From Butyrivibrio sp. WCD3002 (GTDB taxonomy: Bacteria; Bacillota; Clostridia; Lachnospirales; Lachnospiraceae): a stretch of DNA of 58,647 nucleotides. This document shows positions 58,341 through 58,647 of this stretch, piece after piece. Position numbers and translations under genes: made by a program. Within the stretch, counting starts at the first letter, position 1. Every line of letters begins with the position of its first letter. The notes under the pieces were generated by a model. The model saw nothing but the letters and a program-made list of their open reading frames with translations, was not told where the DNA came from and made no database searches. The stretch is from positions 1 through 58,647 of the forward strand of contig NZ_AUJO01000021.1 of the NCBI RefSeq assembly GCF_000424265.1, in the 5' to 3' direction.

Positions 58341-58647
58341 TTAGCACTCTGTCTTATTGCACCGGAGGCATAAAACATAAAATGCAATCGCCAGAAACTG
58401 TGATACCACAGACACAGTGACAAGATACACAGGATTCAAATCATACAGGGCACCGAGAAGCCAACTGCCCAGAAACCACGCAATACCAAATCCTGTCTCA
58501 AATATTCCGAAACCGGTGCTTCGCATGGAACGCGGGACGATTCCGCTGACAGCTGCTTTCATAATACTTTCCTGCGCACCCATTCCAATCCCCCACAGAA
58601 TTATCCCAGCTCCGATCAACCAGGCATTTCCAGTCATAAAAACAAAA
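58341..58647 (-). CDS. MFS transporter, C-terminal part (runs off the window)
   Basis: The visible ~100 residues contain three hydrophobic helices and the MFS-like segment SGIVPRSMRSTGFGIFETGF between helices, typical of the C-terminal half. It remains open through the right edge of the window, so the start lies outside. Substrate unknown. Confidence 0.75.
   Translation of the reverse strand, partial: FVFMTGNAWLIGAGIILWGIGMGAQESIMKAAVSGIVPRSMRSTGFGIFETGFGIAWFLGSWLLGALYDLNPVYLVTVSVVSQFLAIAFYVLCLRCNKTEC

Overview
The window looks like a low-to-mid GC Firmicute chromosome, most likely Lachnospiraceae close to Butyrivibrio/Pseudobutyrivibrio. That rests on codon usage, strong AGGAGG ribosome binding sites, abundant carbohydrate enzymes, secreted proteins with Lys-rich leucine-rich-repeat tails, and c-di-GMP proteins. 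Genus is inference. No rRNA, tRNA or CRISPR array was seen.

Layout. 1-1.85 kb: end of a mobile element (GC-rich palindromic tail plus a zinc-ribbon DDE transposase). 1.9-12.3 kb: DUF3237 protein, diguanylate cyclase plus TetR regulator, a membrane protein, lactaldehyde reductase (fucO), a TauE exporter, a PEP/pyruvate-binding protein that has lost its N-terminal domain, an MFS transporter with an SRAP/HMCES DNA-protein crosslink protein. 12.4-19.8 kb: rhomboid protease, two tandem paralogous secreted proteins with a duplicated promoter/leader, an isochorismatase-like hydrolase, and a secreted transglutaminase/Ig/LRR protein. 19.8-30.2 kb: a carbohydrate block with GH31 alpha-glucosidase, PTS IIA and PTS IIBC in one operon, a STAS protein, 5'-nucleotidase, two aldo/keto reductases, and GH43.

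30.3-50.6 kb is an accessory-like stretch of short stand-alone genes (methyltransferases, GNATs, flavoproteins, phosphatase, J-domain, a rhodanese/PP-loop fusion, RtcB, mazEF). It is interleaved with an unusual number of gene remnants whose ends are recognisable but whose middles or tails are missing (phosphoesterase, DUF554, SDR, ElaA, FMN reductase, DJ-1, SRPBCC, XRE). Two near-identical LexA-box leaders lie 19 kb apart, each with a tiny ORF, in front of different genes. 50.6-58.6 kb: two tyrosine recombinases separated by an array of short phased repeats, a solute-sensing GGDEF-EAL protein, a radical SAM protein divergent from a TetR regulator, and the end of an MFS gene.

The strongest candidates for something new are (i) the duplicated SOS leader with its micro-ORF, (ii) the twin-recombinase locus with its TGTAAAAAGCCG repeat array, (iii) the tandem secreted paralogues with a co-duplicated leader, (iv) a 28-codon gene carrying a FliM-like N-terminal motif, and (v) the cluster of deletion-scarred genes. 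All functional calls come from reading the sequence and from recalled family features. No search was run.
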